Shown: positions 55,113-64,000 of the stretch, in pieces
How positions within the stretch are numbered: position 1 is the stretch's first letter
Layout of the letters: each line of letters begins with the position of its first letter
Assembly (NCBI GenBank): GCA_019828595.1
Contig: JAHQRK010000008.1
Span: 1,488,001 to 1,552,000 of the forward strand
Length of the DNA: 64,000 nt
Origin: Aphanomyces cochlioides
Lineage: Eukaryota > Oomycota > Saprolegniomycetes > Saprolegniales > Verrucalvaceae
Direction: 5' to 3'
The notes under the pieces: model-generated
Seen by the model: the letters and a program-made list of their open reading frames with translations, nothing else
Database searches by the model: none
Told to the model about the DNA's origin: nothing
Program-made: the position numbers and the translations under genes

Positions 55113-56115
55113 ATGAAACGGAATGTTCAGCGTGCTCTGGCAGAGCATACACAAAAGAAGGTTGCCGAATTTAGTGGCATTCCACTCCGCGCAGTTCAAA
55201 ACTTTGTGCGAGAGAAGAACAGAATTCAAGCGTCTCTCCTGGTCAAATGACAGCAGCTCTCAGGAGCTCCAGGCCACAAGGAAATCCTTCCTGGGGGCGG
55301 TGTGAGGCATGATAATGAAGTTTATCTCATTGATTTATTAGGATTTATTGGACTGCATGGTTGCAATGAAGGAAATGAACTTTCCCTTGACAACTTAACA
55401 TGTAGTTAGCAAGTCAAAGCTCATCATCAGGAATGGGTAAATGAGTATTCTGCCTCAAAGAAGGACCATTATAAATCATTATTCAGTTTATGTAGGGACT
55501 TCGTTTATAGGCATGGTTTTTTGCGCCGACGAGCCTTAACGGCAAAAACAATGACCACTCTGCAGATGCTCAAGATTCGAACGAAATTTCTTGATGAATT
55601 TTGGATCGAAAAGAACCATTTTGATACTCCTCCGCGATAAATCCTTGCTCAGATGGGCAGCGACGTCAGCATTTCCCACGCGGACACGTCCTGCTGCCTT
55701 ACCGCCGTGTTACCAGCGCAACGAAACGGTAAATTTTCCGATTGATTCGTTTAACTAACTCTATTTAGAAGATACCTATTCTTCTTGTTGTCAAAGGCAA
55801 ACCTGGAGGCCTGAGTGATGCAAACGAGCATCGGATCTACCCCCCTGGCCATTTTTATGCTGTCCAGAAGAATGCGTGGATCGATGGTGAAGAATGGAAA
55901 TTCTACTTAGACACTATTTTATTAATTAGTGTTAGACCTGAAATTGTAAGACAGTCGATGATCTTGATTGACAACTTCGAGGCTCATCGAACCCCAAAGA
56001 ACATTCAAATCATTGAAGAGGAATTGAGGTCGACAGTGTGCACCCTCCCCAATATGACGTCTATTTTGCAGCCCTTACAGGGAGTGACAGAATATAAGCG
56101 GCAGTGGTACTGGTG
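55113..56115 (+). pseudogene. Pogo-like transposase relic
   Basis: Starts MKRNVQRALAEHTQKKVAEF (helix-turn-helix). Broken frames then lead to LLVVKGKPGGLSDANEH, FYAVQKNAWIDGEEWKFYLD, ILIDNFEAHRT (second Asp) and TLPNMTSILQPLQGV, the last corresponding to the LQPLDxG motif with its third Asp lost. Many stops. A lineage distinct from the intact pogo at 41 kb. Confidence 0.65.
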
Positions 56116-56119
56116 ACAG

Positions 56120-57500
56120 AGCATATTTAATTCCTTTGATTGGTTGGTTTCTCCAATAAAGTTGTCCAATCAGATTGTATGCGGAGGTAATACAAATATG
56201 ATTTTTGAGTAGATTTCATTACAAGATGAATATTGATCAACATTTGCGTCTTTCACTGCATATTTGGTTGTCGCTTCTTCCTCGGATGATGATGACACAC
56301 TGCAGTCAGTATAAAGTATGGCTCACTTCATAATGGATACATGATCACAGTACACACATGTAATATATAGATATTATATAGTTATAGAATGACATTAAAT
56401 TGAAGAACTTGTCTTTGATCAATAGGTATAATATATTCAATATTAAATGACGATTTTGATAAGAAAAAATATCCATCGATAATTAAATTATCGATATGAA
56501 CCAGAATACCAACTGATTTGGCTTCAATCAATGTCGTCACTGCTTCAGGAGTGCGCGCTCGATCTCTACAGAGTTGAATGAACTCATACAATGCCTCTTT
56601 TGGGAGGAGCCACGTTTGCTTGACAGAATCGCACGAAAAGATATCTTGATCACACGATTCTTGGGCCCAGCAAAGCCGGCTCGACAACAATGATCGCCTT
56701 TGTCTTTGCAGCTTCGTAGGATTGCCTCAATCATGTGTGATTTCTGGGCATATTCGGTTCTTGCGGCGGATTGCAGGCTTTGTCAGCAGAACAGTGATTA
56801 TTTTACCTGCTTCTTCCAACGGGCATCCAATCTGTTGTCCATGGTGTACAACTAACCATAGAGCAGTGCGATGTAATCGACCATGCTGGACAGTACATTG
56901 GTAGACAGTACTCTTGTGTGTATTTTATATTCCTAGCTAGGATTTGATGGATTTGACTGTGTGGTGCCAAGTGCTCTCACTCTCAAATCGTTTCTGAATT
57001 CAACATGTCAAGTGAAGATGTCTGCTGAAAGAGCTGCCTCCGAAGGAATCATTAATCTGTCCTTGCTAGTCTCAAAGGAGGAGGACAACGTAATTTGTGG
57101 AGTACTTGAAAGAAATGAGTTTACTGTGAACTCAAATGGAGAGATGTCTAACAGCAAATTCTGTGACGAGTGATGCAACTTTTGTTGCTTTAAATCAGGT
57201 TGATTCTGGCGAGATCAACAAGACATAAAAGGAACTGTCAATTAAGGCGAAGAAAGTCACTACAAGGCACAAATGCATTCGAATCGGAGAGAGCATTTCC
57301 AGTTTTGAAAACATGCGGCCCTGTTGGTGTCGAGTCAGACGATGAAATAGAAATCGTGCCACTTGTGGTTGCAATCCTGTTATGAAGGAATACAATTATC
57401 CGGCAATAATTGATTGGAATTTCCATTGTTCGAGTGTGTGAGTGCTATGGCTGCATGCGTCAAGTTTAGACCACAACTGTCAGCTCCCAGCATGGAATTG
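56120..57500. other. No confident gene
   Basis: Short open segments on both strands (56382-56690 minus; 56961-57173 plus) without recognisable motifs. A block near 57379 (atgaaggaa...ttatccggcaataattg) is shared with 61323, suggesting a piece of a dispersed repeat. Confidence 0.3.
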
Positions 57501-57538
57501 CTGAAGATGGTGAAGCAGCAGGAGCTTGAGATGACTTT

Positions 57539-58030
57539 GCGTGGTGCATTGCAGCAGCTCTGGTGTATGTGCTATTACTAAATGAATTATGTATATGCCA
57601 TTATTGTCAATTATAAGACAAATTCGTTGCAACCGTGAGTTGTGTGTCGGGATAGTTGAAGATGCTGCATTAGTTAGTTGGTGCCTGAGACGGCCGTGCG
57701 TGTTGCGTTATAGCTGCTTTGCTGTGTGCCTCTACTGAACGAATAATGCTTAGGACACAACTGTATTTTCCATGATAGAATCGTTGCACATGTGACATAT
57801 GTGTTGCTAAAAATGCAGGAGGGCTTGGAGCTGGAGTAGCCCGTGTATGGTGTGTTGTAGCTGCTTTATTGTATGTGTCATTACTGAATGAATCGTGTTT
57901 AGGTCATTACTGTCTATTCTACGATGATATCGTTGCAACTGTGAGTTGTGTGTTGAGACTGCTCAAGTTGATGAAGTATTAGATGATAAATACGGCCATG
58001 CGTGGTGCGTTGAAGCGAGTTTGGCTTTAT
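57539..58030. repeat. Degenerate tandem repeat, period about 150-158 bp
   Basis: The anchor words cgtggtgcattgcagcagctct (57539), cgtgttgcgttatagctgcttt (57697), gtatggtgtgttgtagctgcttt (57846) and cgtggtgcgttgaagcgag (58001) start successive units. They are followed by shared words such as attactgaatgaat and tcgttgcaactgtgagttgtgtg. About three units, diverged; no ORF spans them. Confidence 0.65.
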
Positions 58031-58589
58031 TGAGTAAGTCAATTTTAGCAGATTGAGCTAAGCCATTTGCTGAAGACACAACGTAAGAAAAAATACGCAA
58101 TACTACTCCGTTCCGCAATATTTGTCATATTGTTTTGTCTTGTTTTAAGTATTGGAAATAGTTTAATTAAGTATAAATTTTACTTCAACTTTTTGGCTAA
58201 AAATACAACATTTAATTTAATCTTGACTAATGTATGAGTGATGATGCATTTCGGGAAGAACGAGACTCCACAGCACGTTTCGAAATCCCATCGATGTCTT
58301 GGCGGTATATGAACGCTTGATTGGCACTCTGCAAAGGTAGTTTATATGATTGTCTTGTGTAGTGGACGCCATAGTGGTCTACAACTGTACACCAAAACTT
58401 TTTTCATGATTACAGTAGAGTAGTCTGTGTTTAAGGAGTTGTTTCTCTCAATTGAATTTGATTCAGAGAGTCCAATCAAAGAGCACGGTTATTACTTCTT
58501 AATGAACCAATCAGGAGCCCAAAATACCCAGAAATCAAAGAAATTTTGCCAATGGAAAAACTATGAGACAAATAATGTGGACCGGAGTA

Positions 58590-58845
58590 TTGTGGATTCG
58601 CTAGAAATTTCCCAATTTGGATTCGTTTTTTGTATCAATCTCCAATCGCGCCAATACATTGGATGAATGAAAATTAGAACAGTACTTTCTCTCATGGGAA
58701 CTGTACTTTCTTTAAAATTTTATTCAGCCAATCAAAATCACCCAAAATATTTATTAGCCAATGGCGTCGATTGGTGAATCGATCCGCCGGCGTGATTCGA
58801 TTGAACGGGGTCTGGAAATTCGTATCAAATCAACAATAGTAGAAT
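58590..58845 (-). repeat. Dispersed repeat, inverted copy
   Basis: The reverse complement is similar to 47245-47480 over most of its length (shared blocks gacgccattggctaata, gattggctgaataaaatt, ttggcgcgat, tccaaattgggaaatttctagc), with small indels. Confidence 0.6.
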
Positions 58846-58856
58846 TTATTATTTAG

Positions 58857-59660
58857 TTAAATGTGCACTATCTTTGAAAGCTTGGCGGTCTTACGTCGAG
58901 ACCGTGGCTGATTGAGTTGCTGTTGCACCTGTCTGGCATATTCTTCATCGGAAACAACATGATTATATCTCGTACGATCTAAACACGGTAAGGAAAGACT
59001 AGAACGCAACATACTCGATGTTCGAGTCGGGGTTGGAGGAGTAGACAAAGTTAGAGGATTTGAGACGTTTGACAGAGGTGGAGTCGTCCCCTCCAAAATG
59101 CTAGTATTAGATGAATCTATCATTTTGTTGGTATGAAGTACTGTTATGCCATACCTGCAATTTCTTGCATAGAGCCACCTACAGCGCTCTCGTCAGTAGA
59201 GATACGCCTGTCGTGTGCCGGAGGTGGAGTCAATGTTGAACCTAGAAATTTTTAGTCGGAATTCCTTGTACGTCATACCTGCAACATCGTTTATAGAGCT
59301 ACTAGTACCTACAGCACTTTCGTTGATATTGGTGGGGATTGAGATTTGGCTGGCACTACAACATTTTTCGTAGTTGCTAATATTTCTGTGGTTGTTATTG
59401 GCATAGGCATGTCTACAACACTTATATTTAGCTATGCCTTGCACGAAAGATTCCTTTGGGTCATTGTATATCCAAGCTTTGACAGATCATTCTTAGCATT
59501 TGGTTGCTTTGTTCAACCATGGGGAATATGTTTCCTAGCTTGGCGGGTCCCCTCGCTTGGCGTTCGTGAAGCTCAGAAACCTTCTTTTTCTGATATTGTC
59601 TTTGCGCCGCCTTGGACTTATCACGCCATTTTTTTGCCTCTTCATCTAGTGATGTAAGTC
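58857..59660 (-). CDS. Multi-exon host-type gene, 3' part
   Basis: The last exon is 59116-58857 and the previous one 59241-59155, with GT-AG introns 59117-59154 (38 bp) and 59242-59278 (37 bp). Further upstream a coiled-coil-like basic stretch (EEAKKWRDKSKAAQRQYQKKK, about 59650-59580) looks coding. The C-terminus has a Ser/Thr/Pro-rich stretch and DEEYARQVQQQLNQ. Two successive small exons each carry an ESAVG motif, suggesting exon duplication. Function unknown; the upstream frame is not fully resolved, so it could be decayed. Confidence 0.45.
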
Positions 59661-59949
59661 CAGTGTATGTAAGAATGCTTACCTGTTAAGTTTCTTAGGA
59701 TAAATCCGAAATACATGGATGATAGGTATGCAGGTGGTCAGTGTGTTGCTTGCGACTGTGAATATATCCCTCCCCCTTCTGCTAATATATCAGTTTTTGA
59801 ATGTTCCAATACGTGTATTGGATGAGATTCAAGTGCATCCATCTACTCATTTTCGCCTTACGATGAATCAATCGAGTTGTCGAGCAAATTTAGTCCATCA
59901 ACTTCACTGATGTCTTGTGTAAGAACTCAAATGCATTCCTTAGTAACTC

Positions 59950-61110
59950 GTCTATGTATGCACTATTAAATGTTACATCTCTAGGAATGGCATATCTATT
60001 GTCTTGCTCGTTCCAGAGACGATAGCCTTTATATCATTAGAAATTCCTAGTAATCTGCATCAAATTGCACGTGCAGACAATTTCTTGTCCTTTCTAAATT
60101 CGACTGGGACATATGGATAGCACACTCTTCCCCATGGATGAAGCATACTGACATCGGGAAATTTCCGTAGTATAGTTCTTAATAGGTTTTGTTACCTAAT
60201 CTAGCCATAGGTGTTCTATTTGGAACATAATTCACATAATGAAATGCATCTGGCAACCTTTTAACTGGTATCTGTGCATCCAATAAAGCACATCTCATCT
60301 TACTACACTTAGTCTAAAAGTCTCATTCTGCACTACCATTCTCTTCTTTGTAGTTATGAGTCAACTTTTGATAACAATCCCTTGATTTTACAATAGGCTT
60401 GTAGTGGTTTATTGTTAAGCTTTGTTTCTTCATCTGATCTCATTTCGATCACTTTTATATTGCATTCTCTCTCGATTTGAGTGAGAATCTCCATTGCATT
60501 CTTTGGTACCTCTGTTTTCTCCTCAAAAGCAAATGCCCATGGATATGATGAGTTATCATCAATCGAAATGCATCTACACTTAATATTTGGGTGTGTTCCA
60601 AAATGTCCATTTTGTTTCGCTGGATCACATGTGCCCCTGTCCACTGTGGAATTCATTTGAATCGATTAGTCAGGTTGCTCCGAAACGACATTCTTCGATC
60701 TTTCTTGGTTGCACATGTATGACAAGAGGAAGAAATTTTTCTCAAGTTTTCTTTGTGGATCTTAGGTGCACCAGTTACAACACCACTACCAAGCATGCTA
60801 ATCACTGTCTCTTTCTTTATGTGTCCCAGTCGCAAACCGTTCTTTGACTAGACATTCAGCTTCATGATTAGTTAGCTCTTTCAATACAGGTGCCGTCTTT
60901 ACAGTATTACAATGTACATTCTTTCCCTCAAAGTATGGTGCTTCAGACAATTTGAACCGTTGATACCCAAAGCGACGAACTGCAGTATATCATGCTTAAA
61001 GACATACTTCTCTTTACCACAAATATTTGGTATAATATGACATCCTTGTACTGTCAATATGTTTTCACTCAGTATATTTGATTTTGTACCTGGTACAATT
61101 ACCACAGATT
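59950..61110 (-). pseudogene. Second Ty1/copia relic (pre-integrase and integrase)
   Basis: Going down the minus strand: VPGTKSNILSENIL (protease/pre-integrase boundary), RLGHIKKETV and CHTCATKK (HxxC..C zinc site, about 60835-60690), then ISIDDNSSYPWAF (integrase Asp), EMRSDEETKLNN (second Asp) and, in broken frames to about 59950, FHYVNYVPNRTP-like text. No RT or LTRs were recognised. Confidence 0.6.
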
Positions 61111-61562
61111 CAAACTATACAGTACAATTCTTTCAATTGATCTAAATCACAATTGAATTGTTCCCAGACGAGATCTAGTAAATTTGCTTCATTGACCAAA
61201 TCTAAAATCAAGATTATTCTCATTAGTTTTAGAACTAAAACAATCTGTCTTTCTCGTGAGATAACGACTGGGCCTTCATAACAGGAATGACACTCCTGTT
61301 TCGACCAGGATTCGTCCTGTTATGAAGGAAAAATTTATCCGGCAATAATTGCCTTAAACAGTATATCCGGATAAATATCCGGAATATGAGTGAAGAGGTG
61401 TTAAAAATACCGCACGGGAAATGGAGCGAACAGTTGGAGAAAACTACCTTAATCTCTATACTGGATTTGTACTACATGTGGTATATTAATACTACTTGTA
61501 GTACACTTTCAAAACCATTTGGGAAAGTCTGTGGAAATGAATTGCTGTTGTGCTATTTATAG

Positions 61563-63238
61563 TTGAATCATCCGTTTTATGGCTTTTCGGCGATATCTTT
61601 AGTTTTCGAAACACCCCACAATGACGAGATAACCATTGTGTGTCGGAGCAGCGGTCCGTGGAGTCACAAAAGCTTGCTTTGGAAGGATTGGTGTTGTGTT
61701 GTCAGTAGTGTCCACGGGTCGACAACGATCGTACAACGTTGGAATAACGGCGATGTTGTTCAAGTTGCTTCGAGATCCATCGAACAGCTCCCACTCACCA
61801 ATGAAGCAAACTCAGCGTCGATTCATGATTCATCTACCTCGTTTCGTGACTTGATTGCATCTGAACTAAATGACGACCATCCTTGGATTGAGAGCGAGCA
61901 ATCTGATGACGAGAGTGACATTGATGACAGCTCGAGGGCCAACGTCAATCAATTCGATGATGTTCTTGAGGCACATGGTCAGGTGTGGACTCGTTGCTTG
62001 AAAATTGATATAGACACTGTATCCTCTCGACGACAGATGACTTTAGTTTGGCCACAATCTCTACGACTTGGTCCTCACACACGTTCAAAGCACTTTTACC
62101 TTTGTTATCCAATGCAAATGCTTCAGCAAACTGTAGACTTTACTAACTGCAACCTATCAGCCAAGAAATTGGGTAAATTGACAATTGGAGAGTATATTCG
62201 GTGAATTGGTTTACGATTTGCAATGGCTTACGACCCCTGCCGTGGTGGATTGAAAGCATACTGGGCCCAGCATGGTGATAGCTCTGCTTGTGTTGACACG
62301 CCAAGACATTTTGATTCACGTTTTGGTATGACAAGCCATCGTTTTCAAAACATCATGTATGCATTATCATTTGTTCAGTTCTGTCAAAACATTGGTGCAG
62401 TTGGATTCCTTGAATGGTTTGAAGTTTATGGGAATTGTAAAGACAGCAACACGACAATTCCCTATGGCAAAATTGAAAGAATGGTCAAATACAACTCCAC
62501 CTCGAGGCAGTTTTATCGTTTATTCTAGCACCACGCCTCAAAATTGCCCTATGTATGCCTTGTGTTGGAAGGATAAAATGGCCAAAATGATAATTCAAAC
62601 AGTGGAACAACGGCTCCTGGAGAACCATGCATAAAACACCGCTACAAGAAGATTGTTGTGAATGGTGCTGCCTGCTAGACGAAAAAAGTATCGTTTACAG
62701 TTGAGCGACCTCAAATGATTCAATTACTCTACGAGCATTTTTCGGTCATTGACGTTCACAACCATCTGCGTCAAGGCTCATTATCATTTGAAACAGAGTG
62801 GGCAACACGAAAATGGTGCCATAGAATGTTCTCATCGCTGTTGGGAATAATTGTGACGGACTCGTACTTGCAATACAAACATACACGCAACGACCTCGGT
62901 CTTGAAGTGGAAGATTTTTCAACCTTCATATCTGCTCTTGCATATGAATTAATCTTCAACGATTACATTGTAGAGTCATGTTCAAAAAACGCGCGCGTGG
63001 ACATGAGGAGCCTCTGCGTATGGACGATGAAAAGCATAATTTGCTTTTGCTGCGTGATCTTGCTTGCTACAAGAAACAGAAATCCAAGAAGCAAAGAGTT
63101 CAGAGACGATGCTGCATTTGCAAACAACGGGCTGTTTACTACTGCAGCAAATGCTCAAATGTTGCGACCAACGAGTTTTATGCAGTGTGCGGTCCGAAAA
63201 GCGGTCGGAATTGTTTGGTTCAGTATATTGAAAAGTGA
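61563..63238 (+). pseudogene. PiggyBac-type transposase relic
   Basis: The N-terminal part has SSVHGSTTIVQRWNNGDVVQ and an acidic region (SEQSDDESDIDDSS). Next are LTIGEYIR, an in-frame TGA where relatives have Trp, and LRFAMAYDPCRGGLKAYW. After a deletion of the central catalytic part, it resumes with VIDVHNHLRQGSLSFETEW (Asp site), TRKWCHRMF and GIIVTDSYLQYKH. The C-terminal cysteine-rich end (RRCCICKQRAVYYCSKCSN) is the zinc-binding domain of piggyBac transposases. A possible first exon lies at about 61387-61500. Confidence 0.75.
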
Positions 63239-63275
63239 TCCACGCAAAGTAGATGTCTTCCTTGCTGCATAATAT

Positions 63276-63780
63276 ATGAATCATATTGAGGACTGTGATT
63301 TTATCTTCGCAGATATGATTAACGCCAAAACCTCGTATAACTTCAGCTCTCTAATTTATCTCCGAGAATGCCTGGATTATTTGGCCTTGACCAATGGATT
63401 CAGTCTCAAGCAGGTGGATCGAAACAACAAAAGTGGATCTTGGGCTTGCAGAACTGATAAGTGATGTTTCTATGTGCGAGCGGTGGTTCACATGGATAAA
63501 TTTCGTCAATGGATCTGACCCACAACCATACTCTGAACCACGAAGTTACAACGCGTCGCCATGAAGGGCTGCACAACGAGATGGTACGTAACACTATCCA
63601 ACTGACCCGTTCACCGCTTGTCCATTCGACCCGTGAAGTGTCTGGTCGTTTGACCCGCCAAGTGTCTGCTTAGGCCAAATTGACAAAATTGATTGTTGTT
63701 AAGAGTCAAAGTTGGTGCACATGTGGTAGACGGGCCAGTGGATCATTACATTGTCGTACAAGTGCTATTTTGTGTGACGT
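63276..63780. other. Intergenic, nothing recognised
   Basis: Short ORFs only. A loosely repeated stretch (gacccgttcaccgcttgtccattcgacccgtgaagtgtctggtcgtttgacccgccaagtgtctgct, 63604-63672) is a small degenerate tandem repeat. Confidence 0.35.
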
Positions 63781-63781
63781 A

Positions 63782-64000
63782 GATTGCTCGACTCTTGAAA
63801 ACCCATTTTCCGACAGGAACTCACGACCCACGAACAATTAAAGGCAAGGAAATCATGCAGCTTGTGAAGTCGGCCTACGGGCTTGATATATCTTCGTCAG
63901 CAGCAAGCAAAGCAAAAATGACACTCGCCCTTTATGGTGGCTTAGATGTCTCATTTGAAAAATTGAAAAATTACTTCGAAAAAATCAATAGTGCGAATCC
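63782..64000 (+). CDS. MULE-type transposase, partial (runs off the window)
   Basis: An open frame to the window end, following an AG acceptor-like site: HDPRTIKGKEIMQLVKSAYG, DISSSAASKAKM and LKNYFEKINSANP. The pattern (IKxxVKxxYGxxISxxxAxxAK...YxxLxxYxxxIxxxNP) is the N-terminal region before the DDE core of MuDR-like transposases. The catalytic part would lie beyond 64000. Confidence 0.55.

Noticed and set aside
57539..58030. CRISPR-like array
   Set aside because: The units are ~155 bp and degenerate, without short identical repeats and unique spacers.

Overview
The window looks like a repeat-rich stretch of an oomycete (water-mould, Saprolegniales-like) nuclear genome. The evidence is indirect: host-type genes with many 37-54 bp GT-AG introns, a Crinkler/RHS-type effector-like protein, and a mixture of eukaryotic transposon families (Tc1/mariner, pogo/Tigger, PIF/Harbinger, hAT, piggyBac, Crypton, MULE, Ty1/copia). 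No tRNA, rRNA or CRISPR array was seen. The species is an inference, not a match.

The centrepiece is a complete polinton (Maverick, integrated polintovirus) at 11519-28813. It is 17,295 bp, with 280-bp terminal inverted repeats that differ at one position by eye, 5'-AG...CT-3' ends and a perfect 6-bp target duplication (CATGGA). It carries the full morphogenesis set: double-jelly-roll major capsid protein, penton-like minor capsid protein, A32-like packaging ATPase and adenain-type protease. It also has a protein-primed family B DNA polymerase, a retroviral-type integrase with chromodomain, a tail-fibre-like protein with an S74 chaperone domain (frameshifted), and several small proteins. At its left end, inside the repeats, sits a visibly less AT-rich, intron-containing Crinkler/RHS-like P-loop NTPase gene, apparently host-derived cargo. 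The element split a DDE transposase gene. Removing it and one target copy rejoins that frame exactly, and the left half of the same gene also carries a 151-bp micro-inversion.

Left flank (1-11.5 kb): an intact Tc1-like element (106-1642, DD36E), a multi-exon gene of unknown family (3331-5434, minus), a Harbinger-like non-autonomous element (6173-7329) and a TPR/zinc-finger protein gene (7524-9642, minus).

Right flank (28.8-64 kb) is mostly transposon debris. There are Harbinger relics at 29.9-30.8 and 48.3-48.8 kb. An inverted second copy of the unknown gene family lies at 34.07-36.08 kb. A Tc1 relic at 38.1-39.3 kb is followed by a nested stack in which an intact pogo element (40876-42273) lies inside a truncated Tc1, which itself broke an M1-aminopeptidase/LTA4-hydrolase-like gene. 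Beyond that come a Crypton recombinase relic (44.5-46.0 kb), two copia relics, a pogo relic (55.1-56.1 kb), a piggyBac relic (61.6-63.2 kb) and the start of a MULE-type transposase at the right edge. Several MITEs with clear target duplications are interspersed.
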